Shown: positions 13,391 to 28,481, counted from the stretch's first letter. The stretch: DNA of 64,000 nt from Serratia marcescens subsp. marcescens ATCC 13880 (GCF_017299535.1 NZ_CP071238.1:248001-312000); one strand, 5' to 3'. Numbers and translations are program-made. Notes: generated by a model from the sequence alone, not told the origin.

Positions 13391-14842
13391 ATGCATTTTC
13401 GCGCCATAACCCGTATCGTTGGTCTGCTGGTCATCCTGTTCTCCGGGACGATGTTTATTCCCGGCCTGGTGGCATTGATTTATCGCGATGGGGCGGGGCG
13501 CGCGTTCAGCCAAACGTTCTTCGTGGCGCTGACCATCGGGCTGATGCTGTGGTGGCCGAACCGCAAGCAAAAACACGAGCTGAAGCCGCGTGAAGGCTTC
13601 CTGATCGTCGTGCTGTTCTGGACCGTGCTGGGCAGCGTGGGGGCATTGCCGTTCCTGTTTTCGGAACGGCCCAATTTGTCGCTGACCGACGCCTTCTTTG
13701 AATCCTTCTCGGGATTGACGACCACCGGTGCGACGACGCTGGTGGGGTTGGACTCGCTGCCGAAGGCTATTCTTTTCTATCGCCAAATGCTGCAATGGAT
13801 GGGCGGCATGGGGATCATCGTGTTGGCGGTGGCGATACTGCCGATACTCGGCGTCGGTGGCATGCAGCTGTATCGGGCGGAAATGCCCGGGCCGCTGAAA
13901 GATAACAAGATGCGTCCACGCATAGCCGAAACCGCCAAAACCCTGTGGCTAATCTATGTGTTGCTGACCGTCGCCTGTGCGCTGGCGCTCTGGGGGGCTG
14001 GGATGTCGGTGTTCGATGCCATCGGCCACAGTTTCTCGACCATCGCCATCGGCGGTTTTTCTACCCACGACGCCAGTATCGGTTATTACGCCAGCCCGAC
14101 CATCAACACCATCATCGCCGTGTTCCTGCTGATTTCCGGCTGTAACTACGGCCTGCACTTCGCTTTGCTGAGCGGCCGCAGCCTGAAGGTGTATGGGCGC
14201 GATCCTGAATTCCGCATGTTTATCTTCGTTCAGTTGACGCTGGTGGTGGTGTGTACGTTGGTGCTCTGGGGACATGGCGTCTATAAGAGCGGTATGGAAA
14301 CGCTCAATCAGGCGTTCTTCCAGGTGGTATCGATGGCGACCACGGCTGGTTTTACGACCGACAGTATCGCCAAGTGGCCGCTGTTCCTGCCGATGTTGTT
14401 GCTGTGCTCAGCGTTCATCGGCGGTTGTGCCGGCTCGACCGGCGGCGGCCTGAAGGTGATCCGTATCCTGCTTCTGTACCTGCAGGGCTCGCGAGAGTTG
14501 AAAAGGCTGGTGCACCCCAACGCGGTCTATACCATCAAATTGGGCAATCGCGCACTGCCGGAACGTATTCTGGAAGCGGTGTGGGGATTCTTCTCCGCCT
14601 ATGCGCTGGTGTTTATCGTCAGCATGCTGGCGATCATTGCCACCGGCGTTGACGATTTTTCCGCGTTCGCCGCAGTGACGGCAACACTCAATAACCTTGG
14701 CCCCGGCCTGGGCGTGGTGGCGGATAACTTCACCACGATGCCGGCGGCGGCCAAGTGGATCCTGGTGGTGACGATGCTGTTCGGACGCCTGGAAGTGTTT
14801 ACATTGCTGGTGCTGTTCACGCCAACTTTTTGGCGTGAGTAA
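13391..14842 (+). CDS. trkH: Trk system potassium uptake protein TrkH
   Basis: Membrane pore subunit of the low-affinity, TrkA-gated K+ uptake system. 483 residues, as in E. coli, with four degenerate M1-P-M2 units. Selectivity-filter loops can be read as GLTTTGATTL, TIAIGGFSTHD, MATTAGFTTDS and LNNLGPGLG, and the conserved CAGSTGGGLK intramembrane segment is intact. The ATG at 13391 gives the family start MHFRAITRIVGLL. It lies 35 bp after yigZ and 21 bp before hemG, so it is probably cotranscribed with both. Confidence 0.97.
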   Translation: MHFRAITRIVGLLVILFSGTMFIPGLVALIYRDGAGRAFSQTFFVALTIGLMLWWPNRKQKHELKPREGFLIVVLFWTVLGSVGALPFLFSERPNLSLTDAFFESFSGLTTTGATTLVGLDSLPKAILFYRQMLQWMGGMGIIVLAVAILPILGVGGMQLYRAEMPGPLKDNKMRPRIAETAKTLWLIYVLLTVACALALWGAGMSVFDAIGHSFSTIAIGGFSTHDASIGYYASPTINTIIAVFLLISGCNYGLHFALLSGRSLKVYGRDPEFRMFIFVQLTLVVVCTLVLWGHGVYKSGMETLNQAFFQVVSMATTAGFTTDSIAKWPLFLPMLLLCSAFIGGCAGSTGGGLKVIRILLLYLQGSRELKRLVHPNAVYTIKLGNRALPERILEAVWGFFSAYALVFIVSMLAIIATGVDDFSAFAAVTATLNNLGPGLGVVADNFTTMPAAAKWILVVTMLFGRLEVFTLLVLFTPTFWRE

Positions 14843-14863
14843 GCCTGATATAAGGAGTTCGCC

Positions 14864-15397
14864 ATGAAGGCATTGATACTTTATTCGAGCCGTGACGGGC
14901 AAACACGTGCTATCGCTTCTTATATAGCAAGCAAGCTGCAGGACACACAGCGATGTGAGGTGATCGATCTGCTGCAGGCGGAACAGGTCGACCTTAGTCA
15001 GTACCAGCAGGTGATGATCGGCGCTTCTATCCGTTACGGGCACTTTAACCCGGCGCTGGATAAATTCGTCAAACGTCATGCCGAACAACTGAATCGAATG
15101 CCGAGCGCGTTCTTTGCCGTGAACCTGACCGCGCGTAAACCGGAAAAGCGCTCGCCGCAAACCAACGCTTATACCCGCAAGTTCCTGCTGGCCTCGCCGT
15201 GGCAGCCAAAACAGTGTGCGGTGTTTGCCGGCGCATTGCGTTATCCGCGCTATCGCTGGTTCGACCGCATCATGATTCAATTTATTATGCGTATGACGGG
15301 CGGTGAAACGGATACCAGTAAGGAAGTGGAGTACACCGATTGGCAGCAGGTCGATCGTTTCGCCCAGGAATTTAGCCAGATCCAGTACGAAAAGTGA
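14864..15397 (+). CDS. hemG: Menaquinone-dependent protoporphyrinogen IX dehydrogenase HemG
   Basis: Flavodoxin-like enzyme that oxidises protoporphyrinogen IX to protoporphyrin IX and passes electrons to quinones; the penultimate haem step. 177 residues (E. coli 181). The FMN phosphate loop is [12 protein letters not shown] near the N-terminus; the long family-specific insertion lies around [26 protein letters not shown] precedes ATG 14864. Last gene before the rRNA operon, as hemG precedes rrnA in E. coli. Together with hemB and hemE it makes three haem genes in the window, in three separate loci. Confidence 0.95.
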   Translation: MKALILYSSRDGQTRAIASYIASKLQDTQRCEVIDLLQAEQVDLSQYQQVMIGASIRYGHFNPALDKFVKRHAEQLNRMPSAFFAVNLTARKPEKRSPQTNAYTRKFLLASPWQPKQCAVFAGALRYPRYRWFDRIMIQFIMRMTGGETDTSKEVEYTDWQQVDRFAQEFSQIQYEK

Positions 15398-15466
15398 CAA
15401 AAATGCGGGTTTGGTCAGCGTTTTGCCGAAAAAATCCGCGCTTGAAAAGTTTTTTGCAATTAGGGG

Positions 15467-15494
15467 TTGCGGCCCGCCGAGAACTCCCTATAAT
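15467..15494 (+). promoter_or_regulatory. rRNA operon promoter P1
   Basis: TTGCGG (15467-15472), 16-bp spacer, TATAAT (15489-15494), then a GC-rich discriminator GCGCC. The 16-bp spacing and GC discriminator are the hallmarks of stringently controlled rrn P1. AT-rich runs just upstream (TTTTTTGCAATT) could serve as an UP element. Confidence 0.9.
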
Positions 15495-15563
15495 GCGCCT
15501 CCACTGACCGGGAACAACGACTGACAAGCCGCCGGGTCAGCGAGAAGAAAGCGAAATAAACGC

Positions 15564-15591
15564 TTGACTCTCCGGGCGAAAAGCGTAGTAT
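15564..15591 (+). promoter_or_regulatory. rRNA operon promoter P2
   Basis: TTGACT (15564-15569), 16-bp spacer, TAGTAT (15586-15591), and a GC-rich discriminator. It lies about 97 bp behind P1, the usual P1-P2 distance. Confidence 0.8.
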
Positions 15592-15602
15592 ACGCAGCCC
15601 GC

Positions 15603-15634
15603 GCCGATGAGTTTCTCGGCACTGCTCTTTAACA
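15603..15634 (+). promoter_or_regulatory. rRNA leader boxB hairpin and boxA antitermination site
   Basis: GCCGA / TCGGC hairpin (15603-15620) followed by boxA TGCTCTTTAACA (15623-15634). boxA recruits the NusB-NusE antitermination complex to transcribing RNA polymerase. Confidence 0.9.
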
Positions 15635-15788
15635 ATTTATCAGACAATCTGTGTGGGCACTCCACAAGACGATATCCAGCATCTTCGGATGCAAAAAAAT
15701 ATCAAGTCTTGAAGAGTGACTAACTGAAGTAAAATTCATGCAGTAAATCTTTGAGCATCGCTTCTCGAGTGGAAGCAAATCAAGCTTT

Positions 15789-17330
<1,542 letters not shown>

Positions 17331-17418
17331 CCTAAAGATATTAGTTCGAGTGGCGTGCTCACACAGATTGTCTGATGAAAAAGTAACGAGCAAAAGCGTC
17401 ATAAAAGTACGGTGTCGT

Positions 17419-17494
17419 GTCCCCTTCGTCTAGAGGCCTAGGACACCGCCCTTTCACGGCGGTAACAGGGGTTCGAATCCCCTAGGGGACGCCA
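17419..17494 (+). tRNA. tRNA-Glu(TTC)
   Basis: 76-nt cloverleaf in the 16S-23S spacer. The acceptor stem GTCCCCT pairs with AGGGGAC, the anticodon TTC is at 17453-17455 in loop CTTTCAC, the T-loop is GTTCGAATC, and CCA is encoded. Single tRNA-Glu spacer type, as in E. coli rrnB, rrnC, rrnE and rrnG. Confidence 0.98.
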
Positions 17495-17585
17495 AGCTTC
17501 CGACCCACCCGGTGAAAGCGGCGGTCTCAAGTATCTGACGATACACCATATCTTAAAGATGACTTCCGAGTCATGTTTAAGATAT

Positions 17586-17597
17586 TGCTCTTTAACA
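17586..17597 (+). promoter_or_regulatory. boxA of the 16S-23S spacer
   Basis: TGCTCTTTAACA repeats the leader boxA ahead of 23S and renews the antitermination signal. Confidence 0.85.
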
Positions 17598-17733
17598 ATC
17601 TGGAACAAGCTGAAAATTGAAACATGACGGCTGAAATTTATCCCTCCGTAGACGTATTGGGATGAAGAGTAACCTGTCATAGAGTCTCTCAAATGTTTGC
17701 AGCGCGAACGATGGAAACATCTTCGGGTTGTGA

Positions 17734-20640
<2,907 letters not shown>

Positions 20641-20737
20641 ACAACACCGAAGGTGTTTTTTAGAGAGATTTTCAGCGAAGTTCCGAGATTGGTTCTGATG
20701 GCTTGACGGAAGTGAAGCGGTTGGAATGAAACGAATT

Positions 20738-20857
20738 TGCCTGGCGGCAATAGCGCGGTGGTCCCACCTGACCCCATGCCGAACTCAGAAGTGAAACGCC
20801 GTAGCGCCGATGGTAGTGTGGGGTCTCCCCATGCGAGAGTAGGACACTGCCAGGCAT
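20738..20857 (+). rRNA. 5S ribosomal RNA, copy 1
   Basis: 120-nt 5S rRNA from TGCCTGGCGGCAATAGCG to CTGCCAGGCAT, with complementary ends. It lies 97 bp after 23S, as usual in enterobacterial rrn operons. Confidence 0.97.
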
Positions 20858-20870
20858 CAAATAAAGCCGA

Positions 20871-20899
20871 AAGCCCTGAACTGACGTTCAGGGCTTTTT
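20871..20899 (+). terminator. rRNA operon terminator, copy 1
   Basis: 11-bp perfect stem AAGCCCTGAAC / GTTCAGGGCTT with a TGAC loop and T tract, 14 bp after 5S. The same hairpin follows 5S copy 2. Confidence 0.9.
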
Positions 20900-21233
20900 G
20901 CTATGCGTAAAATAAATATCCTGACAGTATCTATTACTTTGAAAAATGCCTTTTTGGGCATGTGTAACTTATTCTTATAATGAAGAATAATGTTTCTTTG
21001 CTAGGGAAATAGCCATCTAAATATATAATTGATAGTTCCAGATTATTATTTAAATAATAAAAATAGCTGTCTATGAACAGACTGATGAGAATTATCCGGT
21101 TATATCAAAGATAAATCTTAATTCTTCAGTGTATTAGTCGATAAATTTCACGTTAATTAAAACAAATATTAGCCAGACGCCTCGAATCGAGTAGACTAGG
21201 CGAAAGATTATTTCCGTATGGGTACTGAACGTT
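20900..21233. other. AT-rich intergenic region between rRNA operon and murB, with a candidate promoter
   Basis: About 330 bp with no credible gene; markedly more AT-rich than the surroundings. One possible murB promoter is TTAGCC (21169-21174), 17-bp spacer, TAGACT (21192-21197), about 36 bp before the start codon. Nothing else is recognised. Confidence 0.4.
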
Positions 21234-22271
21234 ATGTCTACTGAAAGCGCGTCTTTGAAAAACCACAATACGTTTGCGCTCCCGGTCAACGCAGCGCACC
21301 TGATCATGGCCGATAGAATTGAGCTGATGCTCAAGGTGTGGCAACAAACGCGCAAGCGTCAGGAGCCGTTGCTGATTCTCGGTGAAGGTAGCAACGTGCT
21401 GTTCCTGGAAGATTTTTCTGGCACAGTAATGGTCAATCAGTTGAAGGGTATTGATGTTCGGGAAGATAACGATGCCTGGTATCTCCACGTCAGCTCCGGT
21501 GAAAATTGGCATGACCTGGTGCAATATACGCTGCAGGCTGGGATCTGCGGCCTGGAAAACCTGGCGTTGATTCCTGGATTGGCCGGTTCCGCCCCTATCC
21601 AGAACATCGGCGCCTACGGCGTCGAATTGAAAGACGTCTGCGAGTATGTCGATCTGCTGGACTTCTCTACCGGCGCTATCGATCGTATTCCGGCTGCCGA
21701 GTGTGGTTTTGGCTACCGGGAAAGTATTTTCAAACACCGTTTCCAGACCGGGCATGTCATTGTCGGGTTAGGTCTGCGTCTCAACAAACAGTGGCAACCC
21801 AAATTGAGCTACGGCGATCTGGCCAAGCTGGATCCTGCCACGGTGACGCCACTTCAGGTATTTGAATCCGTATGCGCCATGCGCCGCAGCAAGCTGCCCG
21901 ATCCGCGTGAAACCGGCAATGCCGGCAGCTTCTTCAAGAATCCGCTGGTGAACGCAGAGAAAGCCGCAGAACTCATCGCTAAATATCCCGGCATGCCGCA
22001 TTACCCACAGCAGGATGGCCAGGTGAAGCTGGCCGCCGGATGGCTGATCGATCAATGCGAACTGAAAGGATATCGTATCGGTGGCGCCGCAGTACACCGC
22101 CAGCAAGCGTTGGTGCTGGTGAACATCGACAACGCCCACAGTCAGGATGTGGTGGCATTGGCGCGCCACGTGCGCAAGTCGGTGGCCGATAAATTCGGCG
22201 TGTGGCTGGAACCTGAGGTGCGTTTTATTGGCGCGACCGGTGAACTGAATGCCGTGGCGGTGCTGTCATGA
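21234..22271 (+). CDS. murB: UDP-N-acetylenolpyruvoylglucosamine reductase MurB
   Basis: FAD enzyme that reduces UDP-GlcNAc-enolpyruvate with NADPH to UDP-MurNAc, the second committed step of peptidoglycan synthesis. 345 residues (E. coli 342), type I MurB. The FAD-binding [14 protein letters not shown] and NIGAYGVEL blocks are seen. The catalytic Ser lies in [10 protein letters not shown] and the proton-donating Glu region in [10 protein letters not shown]. The ATG at 21234 is the first of the frame. Its end overlaps birA by four bases (ATGA), as in E. coli, so the two are translationally coupled. Confidence 0.97.
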   Translation: MSTESASLKNHNTFALPVNAAHLIMADRIELMLKVWQQTRKRQEPLLILGEGSNVLFLEDFSGTVMVNQLKGIDVREDNDAWYLHVSSGENWHDLVQYTLQAGICGLENLALIPGLAGSAPIQNIGAYGVELKDVCEYVDLLDFSTGAIDRIPAAECGFGYRESIFKHRFQTGHVIVGLGLRLNKQWQPKLSYGDLAKLDPATVTPLQVFESVCAMRRSKLPDPRETGNAGSFFKNPLVNAEKAAELIAKYPGMPHYPQQDGQVKLAAGWLIDQCELKGYRIGGAAVHRQQALVLVNIDNAHSQDVVALARHVRKSVADKFGVWLEPEVRFIGATGELNAVAVLS

Positions 22272-23230
22272 AAGATACCAAGGTTCCGTTAAAACTGATC
22301 GCGCTGCTGGCTGACGGCGAATTCCATTCCGGTGAACACCTCGGTGAGTCACTGGGCATGAGTCGCGCGGCGATCAATAAGCATATTCAGACCATTCGCG
22401 AATGGGGACTGGATGTCTTTACCGTGCCCGGAAAAGGCTATAGCCTGCCTGGCGCCATCCAGCTGTTGGAAGCCAAGCGAATCCTCAGCCTGCTGGAAGA
22501 CAAGCGTGTAAGCGTGTTGCCGGTGGTCGATTCCACCAACCAATACTTGCTGGACCGCATCGACGAATTGCACTCTGGTGATGCCTGCGTCGCTGAATAC
22601 CAACAGGCAGGACGTGGGCGCCGCGGGCGGCAGTGGATCTCGCCATTCGGCGCTAATTTATATCTGTCGATGTTCTGGCGACTGGAGCAGGGGCCGGCAG
22701 CGGCGATGGGGCTCAGCCTGGTGATCGGGATGGTGATGGCGGAGGTCTTGCAGCGTCTCGGTGCGGCTGATGTACGCGTGAAGTGGCCTAACGATCTTTA
22801 TCTGAACGATCGTAAATTGGCGGGGATCCTGGTCGAATTGACGGGAAAAACTGGCGATGCGGCTCAACTGGTCATCGGCGCCGGCATCAACCTGGCGATG
22901 CGTGATACCAATGCCAGCGCCATTACTCAGAGATGGATTAACCTACAGGAAGCGGGAATTCAGATCGATCGCAATGAACTGGCTGCAACTCTGCTTAATG
23001 AACTGCGTCAGTCATTGAAACAGTTTGAGATAGACGGACTGGCGCCCTTTATCGGTCGCTGGCGTACCTTGGATAACTTTATCGACAGACCGGTCAAACT
23101 GCTGATTGGCGAGCGACAGATTGTGGGTATCGCCCGGGGTATCGATTCGCAGGGCGCACTGCTGCTGGAACAGGACGGGGAAATCAAACCTTTTATCGGC
23201 GGAGAGATATCGCTGCGCAGCGCGGAATAG
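22268..23230 (+). CDS. birA: Bifunctional biotin-protein ligase / biotin operon repressor BirA
   Basis: Makes biotinoyl-5'-AMP, transfers biotin to AccB and, when biotin is in excess, binds the bio operator as a dimer. 320 residues (E. coli 321). The N-terminal winged helix-turn-helix spans about 1-60 ([17 protein letters not shown]), and the biotinoyl-AMP loop is GRGRRG at 115-120. The catalytic KWPNDLY and KLAGILVE blocks and a C-terminal SH3-like domain follow. The presence of the HTH marks it as the regulatory class II form. It overlaps murB by four bases and converges with coaA. Confidence 0.97.
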   Translation: MKDTKVPLKLIALLADGEFHSGEHLGESLGMSRAAINKHIQTIREWGLDVFTVPGKGYSLPGAIQLLEAKRILSLLEDKRVSVLPVVDSTNQYLLDRIDELHSGDACVAEYQQAGRGRRGRQWISPFGANLYLSMFWRLEQGPAAAMGLSLVIGMVMAEVLQRLGAADVRVKWPNDLYLNDRKLAGILVELTGKTGDAAQLVIGAGINLAMRDTNASAITQRWINLQEAGIQIDRNELAATLLNELRQSLKQFEIDGLAPFIGRWRTLDNFIDRPVKLLIGERQIVGIARGIDSQGALLLEQDGEIKPFIGGEISLRSAE

Positions 23231-23240
23231 TGAGAAAAGA

Positions 23241-23264
23241 CAAGGGGACGGCAGCGTCCCCTTG
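23241..23264. terminator. Hairpin between convergent birA and coaA
   Basis: Perfect 10-bp stem CAAGGGGACG / CGTCCCCTTG with a GCAG tetraloop. The minus-strand tail (TCTTTTCTC) is pyrimidine-rich; the plus-strand tail is not. It therefore fits best as the coaA terminator and may serve both. Confidence 0.6.
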
Positions 23265-23278
23265 ATCGTTCGGTAGGC

Positions 23279-24229
23279 TTATTTTCTTAAACGCACGCTT
23301 TCAACGGCATGGTTGGCGCTTTTGGTCATAATCAGGCTCGCGCGTTCGCGCGTAGGCAGTATGTTCTGCTGCAAATTCAATCCATTGATTTCATTCCATA
23401 ATTGCGTGGCGATATTAATCGCCTCCGGTTCCGGCAATTTTGAATAATTATGGAAATAAGAATCGGGATTGGAAAATGCGCCCTGACGGAATTTCAGAAA
23501 ACGATTGATATACCAGCTTTGCAATAGCGTCTCCGGCGCATCGACATATATAGAGAAGTCGACAAAGTCGGAAACGAATACGCGATGCGGATCGTGAGGA
23601 TAATCCATACCGCTTTGCAATACGTTAAGCCCTTCCAGGATCAGAATATCCGGTTGCTCGATGACTTTATTACCTTCGGGCACGACGTCATAGATCAAAT
23701 GGGAATAAACCGGGGCGGTGACGCGTTTGGCGCCGGATTTCACTTCCGACACGAATTTCACCAGGCTATGCATATCGTAAGACTGCGGGAAGCCTTTTTT
23801 CTTCATCAGGCCGCGTTCGTTCAGCACCTTATTAGGGTGCAAGAAGCCGTCGGTTGTGATCAACTCAACGCTGCGGTGTTCTGGCCAACGGCTCAACAAC
23901 GCCTGCAACAGACGTGCGGTTGTGCTCTTACCTACGGCTACGCTGCCGGCGATGCCGATGACATAGGGAATCTTTTGCCCGTCGGTGCCGAGGAATTGCT
24001 CGAGCACCGCCTGTCGGCGCAGGTTGGAACTGATATAGAAGTTCAACAGTCGTGACAGCGGCAGATAAATCTGCGCAACTTCTTCCAACGAGAGATCTTC
24101 GTTAATCCCTTTCAGTTTAACGATCTCTTCTTCCGACAACGTCAGCGGCACCGAATCTCGCAACGCAGCCCATTGGGTACGATCGAACTGTAGGTAAGGC
24201 GTTGCTAAAGATTGATCTCTTTTTATCAT
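23279..24229 (-). CDS. coaA: Pantothenate kinase CoaA (type I)
   Basis: ATP-dependent phosphorylation of pantothenate, the first and rate-controlling step of coenzyme A synthesis, feedback-inhibited by CoA. 316 residues, as in E. coli. The P-loop GSVAVGKS spans 95-102 with Lys101, the feedback-site lysine/ATP contact. [11 protein letters not shown] and [13 protein letters not shown] follow in the typical order. The ATG at 24229 gives [15 protein letters not shown]. It is transcribed toward birA; both its neighbours and orientation match the E. coli murB-birA-coaA region. Confidence 0.97.
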   Translation of the reverse strand: MIKRDQSLATPYLQFDRTQWAALRDSVPLTLSEEEIVKLKGINEDLSLEEVAQIYLPLSRLLNFYISSNLRRQAVLEQFLGTDGQKIPYVIGIAGSVAVGKSTTARLLQALLSRWPEHRSVELITTDGFLHPNKVLNERGLMKKKGFPQSYDMHSLVKFVSEVKSGAKRVTAPVYSHLIYDVVPEGNKVIEQPDILILEGLNVLQSGMDYPHDPHRVFVSDFVDFSIYVDAPETLLQSWYINRFLKFRQGAFSNPDSYFHNYSKLPEPEAINIATQLWNEINGLNLQQNILPTRERASLIMTKSANHAVESVRLRK

Positions 24230-24412
24230 AAGCCAAATTCTGCCTGTTAACGCAGGTTGGGAAAGGCGCCGGACGCCAACTCCAGAGAATAAACAAGCTG
24301 CATATTATAGACAGCTTCGTTTTTGGCGTAGACTTTTTTCGCAAAAGTTGTCGATAGGCAGCAGTTTATGTCAATTGTGCGAAGCGGCGCGCAGTTGATA
24401 AAGCGGGGTTGC

Positions 24413-24442
24413 AAGGCGGTATCATCAGAGCCGGATACCGCC
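24413..24442 (-). terminator. Hairpin downstream of the acetyltransferase gene
   Basis: 10-bp stem AGGCGGTATC / GATACCGCCT, 6 bp after the acetyltransferase stop on the minus strand. The following T run is weak, so intrinsic termination is only likely. Confidence 0.5.
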
Positions 24443-24448
24443 TGAAGA

Positions 24449-24997
24449 CTAACTGGCGATAGCGCGCGAAGGTTGATTTACGGTGAACAGACGTTTGTAA
24501 TAAATGACGGTCGGATGGTAATGCCCATCGGGGCCCGCTGCATAATCCGGCAGCTCGCCCAAACAGCGATAACCCAAGCTGCGATAAAGCGCTTCTGCCG
24601 CCGAACCGGCCTGCGTATCCAGATACAATAGCCCGCGTTGCTGCTGCAGTGCCGCGTACTCCAGCGTTTTCATCAGAGCCTGACCTACGCCGTTGCGGCG
24701 AGCGCGGCTATGCACCAACAGCTTCACCACCTCCGCACGATTACGGCCGTTCGGCTTCTGGCAAAGCTCGAGTTGCACGGTGCCAACGACGCCGCGATCG
24801 TCACGGGCAATCCACAGCAGCAGTTCACCTTTGGCCAAGGCCGGTCGCAGACTGTGGAAGTAGCTCTCGGCGTCTTCGTGGGGAATTAAGGTGTCGTAAC
24901 CGACAGAAGCGCCGTGCGTGACGGCATCGGTCAACAGGCGGGCCAACTCATCGCGGTAAATCGGCAACGTAGCGGCGTTGATAGGCACTATTTTCAT
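24449..24997 (-). CDS. GNAT acetyltransferase resembling the tabtoxin-resistance enzyme Ttr
   Basis: 182 residues, single GNAT domain. The acetyl-CoA pyrophosphate loop is RARRNGVGQALM at about 98-109. Several blocks recall Pseudomonas Ttr, which acetylates tabtoxinine-beta-lactam: HGASVGY, LCQKPNGRNRAEVVKL, RGLLYLDTQAGSAAEALY and GYRCLGELPDYAAGPDGHYHPT. I recall this relationship from the family, and no alignment was run. The physiological substrate here is unknown; resistance to a beta-lactam toxin or to another small amine are both possible. The gene stands alone between coaA and the tRNA operon. Its start at 24997 is the first ATG, with AGGAGGAATG-like purines just upstream on the minus strand. 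Confidence 0.8.
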   Translation of the reverse strand: MKIVPINAATLPIYRDELARLLTDAVTHGASVGYDTLIPHEDAESYFHSLRPALAKGELLLWIARDDRGVVGTVQLELCQKPNGRNRAEVVKLLVHSRARRNGVGQALMKTLEYAALQQQRGLLYLDTQAGSAAEALYRSLGYRCLGELPDYAAGPDGHYHPTVIYYKRLFTVNQPSRAIAS

Positions 24998-25350
24998 CGG
25001 TCATTCCTCCTGGGATGGGGGTAATGAAGAGAAGCAATAACTGAGCCACAGCGGCGAAAGGCATGGCGACGGCAAAAGGGCGAGGGATCAGTGTAGCCCA
25101 CGCCGCAGTCCGGGGCAGGGATCCCCTTTTTGGTGCATCGATCCCGCTCACAGTTTACCATCGCGGGTTAAGTGTTTTGAGAAGCCCGACACGGAGAAAG
25201 CGGCGCTCAAGGCTTGCAAAAAGTGGATAAAATTGTAGAGAATGATTGCCGCGAGTGATGAATGTTTGCACGCCGCAGGCTGCAAATTGCATGACAGTAT
25301 GCAAAATTGACTGATTTATGAGCGAAAGTGCGCGTAAAGCAATTTTTTTG
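24998..25350. other. Intergenic region ahead of the tRNA-tufB operon
   Basis: About 350 bp without a convincing gene. It should hold the leftward promoter of the acetyltransferase gene. A small GGGG/CCCC hairpin followed by T5 near 25111-25131 is terminator-like on the plus strand. Nothing further was recognised. Confidence 0.4.
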
Positions 25351-25379
25351 TTGCATAGGTCGCCCGCTCTACCTAGAAT
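25351..25379 (+). promoter_or_regulatory. Promoter of the tRNA-tufB operon
   Basis: TTGCAT (25351-25356), 17-bp spacer, TAGAAT (25374-25379), then GC-rich GCGCTGC. The GC discriminator suggests stringent control, as for other stable-RNA promoters. A T7 run lies directly upstream. Confidence 0.85.
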
Positions 25380-25393
25380 GCGCTGCACTTGAT

Positions 25394-25469
<76 letters not shown>

Positions 25470-25494
25470 TTCAAGTCACAAGTAGTTAAAATCT

Positions 25495-25579
<85 letters not shown>

Positions 25580-25777
25580 AATCTTGCCTTCGGCGATTAA
25601 CTGAGATGCGATGAATACCGCAACGGTTGATGGCGGGAGGAGAGGGCGAAAGCCTTCGGCAAGGTTCGAGCTGTGCAGCGCAAGGCGCAGCCGGCCCGAA
25701 GGATGCGAGCCGAGTGATGAACAATCCTGCTCCATCCCAAAATTCTACAGAAAAATCAGGTAGCCGAGTTCCAGGAT
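25580..25777 (+). other. 198-bp spacer between tRNA-Tyr and tRNA-Gly
   Basis: The other gaps in this tRNA cluster are 25 and 6 bp. This one is G+C-rich in its middle (about 25629-25720), with CTTGCC...GGCAAG inverted segments and repeated CCTTCGGC near 25588 and 25651. No open frame with a ribosome site was seen. It will be transcribed and removed during tRNA maturation. Confidence 0.5.
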
Positions 25778-25852
<75 letters not shown>

Positions 25853-25858
25853 AGATGT

Positions 25859-25934
25859 GCTGATATAGCTCAGTTGGTAGAGCGCACCCTTGGTAAGGGT
25901 GAGGTCGGCAGTTCGAATCTGCCTATCAGCACCA
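25859..25934 (+). tRNA. thrT: tRNA-Thr(GGT)
   Basis: 76-nt cloverleaf, anticodon GGT at 25892-25894, acceptor GCTGATA / TATCAGC, encoded CCA. Six bp after tRNA-Gly and 109 bp before tufB. Confidence 0.97.
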
Positions 25935-26007
25935 CTTCTTAATTTCTCGCCCCCTGATTTTCTTTCTGTTCTGGATTCAACGAGCAAATGCTTGGTTGAT
26001 GTGGTGA

Positions 26008-27228
<1,221 letters not shown>

Positions 27229-27258
27229 TCGCTGATAAAGTTTGACGCGACACGCGGT

Positions 27259-27285
27259 AAAAGGGCATCATTTGATGCCCTTTTT
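27259..27285 (+). terminator. tufB terminator
   Basis: AAAAGGGCATC / GATGCCCTTTTT hairpin, 30 bp after the tufB stop. Confidence 0.88.
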
Positions 27286-27362
27286 CTACGCTGTGAACTA
27301 GAACCTATCTCATCAGCGATTTTGCAGTCATAATCATTGGTGAGATGGGCTCTTAAACCGTA

Positions 27363-27390
27363 TTGACTGAAATACGTCATGGCGTAAAAC
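27363..27390 (+). promoter_or_regulatory. Candidate secE-nusG promoter
   Basis: TTGACT (27363-27368), 16-bp spacer, TAAAAC (27385-27390), about 98 bp before secE. Good -35 and moderate -10; position fits, but no direct support. Confidence 0.4.
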
Positions 27391-27488
27391 ACCGGGATAT
27401 CGCTAATGCGCTATCCGATCGGTTTGGTTTGCCTCGCAATGCGAGGCAAAGTTGTTTGTTATGAATCATCATTGTGACAGGTTGGTTT

Positions 27489-27872
27489 ATGAGTGCGAAT
27501 ACCGAGGCTCAAGGGAGCGGACGCGGCCTGGAAGCGGCAAAGTGGCTGATCGTCGCCGTTCTGTTGGTTGTGGCTATTGTCGGTAACTATTACTACCGTG
27601 ATTTAAGCCTGCCATTGCGCGCGCTGGCAGTTGTGCTGATCATCGCCGTTGCAGGTGCAGTGGCTCTGATGACCACCAAAGGCAAAGCCACCGTTGCGTT
27701 TGCCCGTGAAGCGCGTACCGAAGTACGTAAAGTGATTTGGCCAACTCGTCAGGAAACGCTGCACACCACGTTGATCGTTGCCGCGGTAACCTCCGTGATG
27801 TCACTGATTCTGTGGGGGCTGGATGGTATTCTGGTCCGTCTGGTGTCGTTTATTACTGGCCTGAGGTTCTAA
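27489..27872 (+). CDS. secE: Preprotein translocase subunit SecE
   Basis: Essential membrane subunit that clamps SecY in the SecYEG channel. 127 residues, as in E. coli, with three transmembrane helices at about 19-36, 45-63 and 93-115. The amphipathic segment and conserved loop [18 protein letters not shown], which contacts SecY, come just before the last helix. Start chosen at ATG 27489 ([13 protein letters not shown]); five upstream in-frame codons are ignored. nusG begins one base after its stop, so the pair is coupled. Confidence 0.96.
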   Translation: MSANTEAQGSGRGLEAAKWLIVAVLLVVAIVGNYYYRDLSLPLRALAVVLIIAVAGAVALMTTKGKATVAFAREARTEVRKVIWPTRQETLHTTLIVAAVTSVMSLILWGLDGILVRLVSFITGLRF

Positions 27873-27873
27873 A

Positions 27874-28419
27874 ATGTCTGAAGCTCCAAAAAAACGTTGG
27901 TACGTCGTTCAGGCGTTTTCCGGTTTTGAAGGTCGCGTAGCACAATCGCTGCGTGAACACATCAAACTGCACGATATGGAAGAGCTGTTCGGCGAAGTGA
28001 TGGTGCCTACGGAAGAAGTGGTTGAAATCCGTGGCGGCCAGCGTCGCAAGAGCGAGCGTAAGTTCTTCCCTGGCTATGTGCTGGTGCAGATGGTGATGAA
28101 TGACGCCAGCTGGCACCTGGTGCGCAGCGTACCGCGCGTCATGGGGTTCATCGGCGGTACGTCTGACCGTCCAGCGCCGATCAGCGATAAAGAAGTTGAT
28201 GCGATCATGAACCGTCTGCAGCAGGTCGGTGACAAGCCGCGTCCGAAAACGCTGTTCGAGCCGGGCGAGCTGGTGCGCGTCAACGACGGCCCGTTTGCCG
28301 ATTTCAATGGCGTGGTCGAAGAAGTCGATTACGAGAAGAGCCGCCTGAAAGTTTCCGTTTCCATCTTCGGTCGTGCAACGCCGGTGGAACTGGACTTCAG
28401 CCAGGTTGAAAAAGGCTGA
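27874..28419 (+). CDS. nusG: Transcription termination/antitermination protein NusG
   Basis: Binds RNA polymerase through its NGN domain and Rho or ribosomal S10 through its KOW domain, so linking transcription with termination and translation. 181 residues, as in E. coli. The N-terminal block is [19 protein letters not shown]; the KOW domain near the C-terminus is [28 protein letters not shown], with the motif G-V-V-E-E-V-D. The window also holds its paralogue rfaH. It is followed by a terminator that overlaps the rplK promoter. Confidence 0.97.
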   Translation: MSEAPKKRWYVVQAFSGFEGRVAQSLREHIKLHDMEELFGEVMVPTEEVVEIRGGQRRKSERKFFPGYVLVQMVMNDASWHLVRSVPRVMGFIGGTSDRPAPISDKEVDAIMNRLQQVGDKPRPKTLFEPGELVRVNDGPFADFNGVVEEVDYEKSRLKVSVSIFGRATPVELDFSQVEKG

Positions 28420-28452
28420 TCGAATAATCAGCAGTAAGCGGCCTGTTGCCGC

Positions 28453-28481
28453 TTGTCAAAGGCGTGAAATTGAACTACAAT
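28453..28481 (+). promoter_or_regulatory. Promoter of rplKA (PL11)
   Basis: TTGTCA (28453-28458), 17-bp spacer, TACAAT (28476-28481). It lies inside the secE-nusG terminator hairpin. Confidence 0.8.

Noticed and set aside
24948..25151. 67-codon minus-strand frame upstream of the acetyltransferase
   Set aside because: Overlaps the start of the acetyltransferase gene in another frame, with no ribosome site or homology.
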